Assembly: GCF_000003605.2 (NCBI RefSeq)
Contig: NW_003108585.1
Coordinates: forward strand, 151,485-188,872
From: Saccoglossus kowalevskii
Lineage: Eukaryota > Hemichordata > Enteropneusta > Harrimaniidae
Reading direction: 5' to 3'
Length of the DNA: 37,388 nucleotides
The notes under the pieces are model-generated. The model was not told the DNA's origin and did no database searches. It saw only the letters and a program-made list of their open reading frames with translations. A program made the position numbers and the translations under genes. This document shows, one piece after another, positions 31,800 to 37,388 of this stretch. The stretch's first letter is position 1, and each line of letters opens with the position of its first letter.

Positions 31800-34700
31800 C
31801 TGGAGAGAATTAAGCAAATGTTGAGAGAATAAATAAATAAATTAAACGGTCGTTAGTATATTCTACATAATTGAATGTATAGTTATATGTGTCGTCGGTT
31901 TCTGAAAGAAGAAATTTCGTTCACGACTGTGGCTGGTTACCGGTCATGCCATTGCGTACCAGAGACCGGTAACTAAATAATGGTTCAGTCGTACTGATTG
32001 GTCTAGCATGTTCCCATGGTTTGTTGGTGGATATGCTCTAACCACAGACGATGGTCGTTCTTCAAATAAAACAGGGACTCCGTTTTACTCCCAAACGGCT
32101 AGAAATATTAGAACTACTTCAATTATCAAGTCTAAGCAGACAGACTATCCGACCGTGATGATATTGCAATGTTACACACAGGTTTATTTAGAACGAAATT
32201 TGTAATGTATTCAAATTACACAACTCAGTTGCGTGAATCCAGGGCCGCAATTCCGGCCAAGTAAAATAACTACATGAGTACTAGCTACTTGCTGTTTGCG
32301 AAAAAAATAACCCGCCGGGAACCAGTGAGTCTTCAGTAGTCGTCATTTAGAAGAAAAATCCTACAAAGGCAATAATACACACTTATTGGCCTCGCCTGAG
32401 GGGAGGGTAGTTTTTATATATTGGCCTCGCCATGGCCGACAACTGTTTTATTATCTCGATAGAGAACAACCAGACAGTAAATCTGAGTTAAATCCTGCGG
32501 AGAAACGCAATCGAAAGTGTCATCCATCTTGTTATCGTCTGCAACAATCTAATTGCCCCAGAAGTTATGACTTCAGTATAAATACACGTCAGAGGCAGGA
32601 CATACGCTGGGGAAGTCACTATCAATAAATATCAAACGATTATGTGACCGCTTTTAATCAATAACATCGACTGTCTCATACTTGAGGGATGATGATACTT
32701 TTTTTTTTACTGTCGTGCTGGTCCATAACGATATCAACGCCGTGTGAGAATCATTACTATAAAACACGCCATTATAGCGAATCCGGATCACTGAATGAAT
32801 TACTAGAATCTGAATTTAACTGAAGTGTCAACAACCAGAATATCTTCTTACTGTCACTAACATACGTCACAGTCGCTAGATGGCGCGATTTATTGCTTTT
32901 AGAACGTGTAGCCGGTTTTAGCTCATTGAAGTGAAACTAACCTCCTCTCACCGGTAGTTACTATGAAGAAAAAATGTTATCGTTTTCCATCGTTGACGGG
33001 ATTAGAAACACAATAGTGACATTTACAGCATAACCCATGACGTAATTACGTATTTTCTAGAACATGACGGAATGCATGCTCACGTTAAAACAACGCGAGA
33101 TATTGTAAACTATTCATAAATGAGAAATGATATTTCCATAATAGTTAACAGCGGCTGCAAGTAAATACACAATACGGTGTAACTATGCCAGTGGGCGTCA
33201 CTAGAAATCCGAGTCCCGTCTATCTGACGCCACAATGGAATATAATAAAAAAAAAACATCTTATGCACGTGGCTTTGCAAATCTGCATAACTATTTCAGT
33301 TACGCATGAAAACCACAAAGAAACGAACGACCATCCACTAAATCCAGACAAAATGTCATTTAACAGTGTACTAAACAAACACGCAGTCGACCAACCCTGT
33401 ACGATAACTGTTAACATGTAAAAATGACCTGTGTGTAGCCCTTTATTTCAATTATAATACTCCGAATTTTATATATACGTTTAGTGGCACGCTTCAGAAG
33501 AAAGAAATCAACAGTGCGGCTAGCGTGTCAGGGACGCATGTATTTAATACGAGTAATCTGAAAACGCAACAACGACGTGATAATATAGGCAACAGGAAAT
33601 TTTGCAGCTGAAAATTACCTGCGTTTTCAATCATGAACAAATGCGTTCGTGCTTTGCCCCAATCATCGCTCAGTTGGCGTCTGATAGTTGGGGACAGCAA
33701 GTATTACTGATCGACCAATTAGAACGCGTCATTGCAGTGCGCGGTATATGATAATAGTGAATAAGATTATAACTAATTAAATACCATACATATAGAATGG
33801 CAATCAGCATGCAGTACATGCGATAGGGGGGACAGTAACCCAGAAGTTTTGTTAATAATTCTGCTTAAATGATGCCCAGTCGGTAAATTAGGATGCAGCG
33901 CCCTCATTGTAGTTGACAATTTCACCAGTCGAACCCCAGCCACTGCATTACAGATTAAGGCCCCCTAAGTTCTGGGCGCTTCTCCATCCAAACGCTCTCA
34001 ACGATAAACAGTAATTTTCCCGGCAGGCTTAACTCGTACCTAACATACCTTAGTGCATAAACATACCACGCATTAATTGCATTTTCTTGTAAGACAAGTA
34101 CTCGTCACTGGCGCACTCTTAATTCTTGCATCTATATTCTAATTATCACGAACCACCCATAAGATTTGCGCAGAGTAGAATTGACTTAGCTGCCAACTTA
34201 GTCAGCTGTGCGTTCACTTACTTCATGCACTGTTTAAAAGATAAATAAATATTGAAAACGAGTCGGCGTAAATAATCAACTTTGGTTAATAGCTCGTCTA
34301 TCTGGTCTCAATACACAGAGGCATAATGCCAATTCATCTCAATGGTGTGCCGCTTGTAACCGATTGTCCGTGTAGTATTCTGACGTCATCCGTGAAATTG
34401 AAAGAATATAATTCAATAAATCCTCGCTAAATCTAGCTAGATTGCAGCTACCCATTGTGCAATGAAGGTCACCCGTACAATCATAATTATGAGTGAGAAT
34501 ATATACTTCCTGAACTGACTAGCTGTCGGTATATACACGGTGTACATCCCTTTGACGTCCGTGTTACAATATCAATCGACTTCAGTCGTTAGAGTGTTGT
34601 CATTGTTGGCAGAGGGAGGGGGCTACCTAATCACGCGACTCGACATTTTAGTCGTATTAAAAAAAAACGCGTACTATAAATACTATTACGAAGGTTTTCG

Positions 34701-35980
34701 GTCATTTTAGCTTTCTACGTTATCTAGAATTTATTTGTGCGCTTAGTAAGATTCGATGTTTGTTTGTGTAATATGTTGTAGAAAAATATCTTTACTCCAC
34801 ATCATTGACGCTGCAGGTCGGCGTCTTCTACACCGATGGTCAGCGATTTCTGTGACGACACAATGACTCCACATAACACGCTTAGCGAAAGGTTTCATAA
34901 AATCAATGACAAAGACAACATAAAGAAATAACTCGTTTCCGTAGTATAATAACAACGAGACTTTCTCTGACTGAAAGCGCATTTCTGTATTTATTCAACA
35001 ATTTCGTTTTTATCGCAGTTTCAAGTTGAAATCAATACTGACCCGAGTTGACTGTCAATGCTAAACGTACAAGAGCATACTCAAGGGGAAGAGGTGGGCG
35101 GAGTGATGCCAATGCCTTGCGTAGTGAAGGTGGGGGTGAAACTCGCTGGTCATAAAATACCATTATATAGGTTATAACATCACAGTGTTTCGATGAATTG
35201 ATTAATGCAGCCTTCTTTGTAGCGGCAACTTTCCTGGTGGTATTAATTACGTCGTAAATAAAGGGATTTTGTAAGATTAACATGACTTATTGCACTAGAT
35301 TATCTTTTCGCCAAGTTAGGAAACCTTGATCTACTAAATTAGGAGTATGTTTTACATAGATATGATCCACGCACACAGACCATGTTACTAATATTATCAT
35401 TGCTGATACGGTATACAGGTTAGTAAGATTCTTGAAAAAATTGATAATATATATTTATTCACTCATCAACATTCCCGATGTTATTGCTATTATAACTGCA
35501 CCACGCGATACCTATTTGAAGAAAACAGACAGACTGACACGTGTCTCTGTAATGATTCACAATGCAGCGGCGGAATTAGGTGCACCTGCGAGCGCCCCCT
35601 AAAAGCGTCTTTACTTATATACAAATATCCCACAATGCAATGCAGCAATGACATCTTTGTAATGGTCCAATCGACAATCATCATGCATCCATCCTTGCAC
35701 GTAGCTGTGTCACGAGCCTGAGGCAGAAGATACTAGCAGAGACGAGAACTACACCAAGCATAACTAAATTATGCACCCAAATAAACTATGGTTACAAGTG
35801 TGGCATCGTATGTGTAACATTGACCGGTGTACATTCTTGTTTCTATTTATATATGCAATGTAAATAATAAAAATTGTTCCTGTGTTACACGAATCGTGTA
35901 ATTTTAAATTGGCAAAGAACCCGCACACGAGGTGGTAAAACATTAAATATTATTGGGTGTTGAGTTAGTATTAATACACA
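31800..35980. other. Region upstream of the channel exons, no exon recognised
   Basis: It is probably intron of the channel gene, or intergenic. I searched the - strand by eye for Cys-loop words (FPFD.Q.C) and W.PD.. motifs and found none. A 12-base duplicate attggcctcgcc occurs at 32385 and 32421. A perfect CRE, TGACGTCA, is at 34381-34388. A - strand stretch ending at a good donor (cag/gtaatt near 33619) could be an untranslated first exon, without further support. Confidence 0.45.
32873..32886 (+). promoter_or_regulatory. CTCF-like motif
   Basis: TCGCTAGATGGCGC matches 12 of 14 positions of the core. It lies upstream of the visible channel exons, probably in an intron. Confidence 0.4.
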
Positions 35981-35984
35981 ATCT

Positions 35985-37388
35985 CGTGAAAATGTTTCAC
36001 AAGGAATATAATCTCAAATGTCATTGTGTCACCAGGAATGTTATCTCAAATGTCAATGTGTCACCAGGAATGATATCTCAGATGTCAATGTGTCACCAGG
36101 AATGTTATCTCAAATGTCAATGTGTCACCAGGAATGATATCTCAGATGTCAATGTGTCACCACGAATGATATCTCAGATGTCAATGTGTCACCAGGAATG
36201 ATATCTCAGATGTCAAAGTGTCACCAGGAATGGTATCTCAGATGTCACTGTGTCACAAGGAATGTAATCTCAAATGTTAATGTGTCACCAGGAATGTTAT
36301 CTCAAATGTCAATGTGTCACCAGGAATGATATCTCAGATGTCAATGTGTCACCAGGAATGATATCTCAGATGTCAATGTGTCACCAGGAATGATATCTCA
36401 GATGTCAATGTGTCACCAGGAATGATATCTCAGATGTCAATGTGTCACCAGGAATGGTATCTCAGATGTCAATGTGTCACAAGGAATGTAATCTCAAATG
36501 TCAATGTGTCACAAGGAATATAATCTCAAATGTCATTGTGTCATCAGGAATGGTATCTCAGATGTCAATGTGTCACCATGAATGTTATCTCAAATGTCAA
36601 TGTGTCACCAGGAATGGTATCTCAGATGTCAATGTGTCACAAGGAATATAATCTCAAATGTCATTGTGTCACCAGGAATGGTATCTCAGATGTCAATGTG
36701 TCACAATGAATGTAATCTCAAATGTCAATGTGTCACCAGGAATGGTAACTCAGATGTCAATGTGTCACAAGGAATGTAATCTCAAATGTCAATGTGTCAC
36801 AAGGAATATAATTTCAAATGTCATTGTGTCACCAGGAATGGTATCTCAGATGTCAATGTGTCACCAGGAATGTTATCTCAAATGTCAATGTGTCACCAGG
36901 AATGGTATCTCAGATGTCAATGTGTCACAAGGAATGTAATCTCAAATGTCAATGTATCACAAGGAATGTTATCTCAAATGTCAATGTGTCACAAGGAATG
37001 TTATCTTAAATGTCAATGTATCACCAGGAATGTTATCTCAAATGTCAATGTGTCACCAGGAATATAATCATAAATGTCATTGTGTCACCAGGAATGGTAT
37101 CTCAGATGTCAATGTGTCACAAGGAATGTAATCTCAAATGTCAATGTGTCACAAGGAGGGTTATCTCAGATGTCAATGTGTCACAAGGAATGTTATCATA
37201 AATGTCAATGTGTCACCAGGAATGTTATCTCAAATGTCAATGTGTCACCAGGAATGTTATCTCAAAAATGTCAATGTGTCACAAGGAATGTTATCTTAAA
37301 TGTCAATGTGTCACCAGGAATGTTATCTCAAATGTCAATTTGTCACCAGGAATGTTATCTCAAATGTCAATGTGTCACAAGGAATGTT
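35985..37388. repeat. 32-bp minisatellite, ~44 units, running off the window
   Basis: The unit is close to aatgtcaatgtgtcaccagg followed by aatgttatctca (32 bases). Variants differ mainly at caccagg/cacaagg and at the ttatctcaa, gatatctcag, ggtatctcag, gtaatctcaa and ataatctcaa positions. Variant order is itself repeated between about 36480 and 36950. Because 32 is not a multiple of 3, all three + frames read the same peptide words (MSMCHQECYLKCQCVTRN), giving long open frames that are not genes. The array continues past 37388. Confidence 0.97.

Noticed and set aside
33494-33700. Upstream exon of the channel gene on the - strand ending at cag/gtaatt
   Set aside because: The peptide does not resemble any cys-loop receptor segment; an untranslated exon is possible but unsupported.
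35032-35283. 83-codon - strand frame with Pro/Leu-rich, relatively GC-rich end
   Set aside because: No recognised domain, no splice-consistent link to the channel exons, and no similarity to the ligand-binding domain.
36001-37201. Overlapping Cys-rich open frames (MSMCHQECYLKCQC type) in three frames
   Set aside because: They are translations of the 32-bp minisatellite; the same words appear in every frame because the unit length is not a multiple of three.

Overview
The window looks like nuclear DNA of an invertebrate animal. The coding sequence is split by long AT-rich introns with ordinary GT-AG junctions. Tandem minisatellites, small inverted-repeat elements and a decayed LINE are frequent. 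The TACATGTA-type words seen here are common in marine invertebrates, and a hemichordate- or amphioxus-like deuterostome is my best guess, but the species cannot be fixed from this sequence. There are no operons, CRISPR arrays or other prokaryotic features.

Region 1 (1 to about 14,000): the 3' two thirds of an AMP-activated protein kinase alpha-subunit gene on the + strand. Eleven exons (4476-13005) join in perfect frame from the kinase C-lobe to the C-terminal beta/gamma-binding domain and stop codon. Upstream kinase exons lie outside the window. Its introns carry minisatellites, a CCAAT-type repeat, a repeated ~140 bp segment, and three small inverted-repeat elements that share a TACTGTAAAA-type terminus.

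Region 2 (14,000-23,400): no gene recognised. It holds a ~130 bp foldback, two 30-bp-unit arrays facing each other in opposite orientation, the degenerate 3' end of a non-LTR retrotransposon reverse transcriptase with its AT-rich tail, and a 604-base assembly gap inside a GA-rich microsatellite.

Region 3 (23,400-25,230): one intact single-exon gene on the + strand for a 429-residue type II membrane glycosyltransferase of the DXD sugar-binding (GT32-like) class. A 60-codon open frame stops one base before its start codon, and a poly(A) signal lies about 120 bases after the stop.

Region 4 (25,230-31,800): the last two exons of a nicotinic-acetylcholine-receptor-like cys-loop channel subunit on the - strand, convergent with the glycosyltransferase. 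It lacks the paired cysteines of alpha-type subunits but keeps a cation-type pore. Its Cys-loop and other N-terminal exons were not found in the window. Degenerate minisatellites fill the space before it.

Region 5 (31,800-37,388): probably upstream intron or intergenic DNA of the channel gene, then a 32-bp minisatellite of about 44 units that runs off the window edge.

The three genes have no evident joint pathway. The most interesting non-coding signal is a set of CTCF-like words (CCACTAGAGGGCGC type) spread between 21 and 36 kb around the glycosyltransferase and channel genes. I did not see them in the AMPK half.
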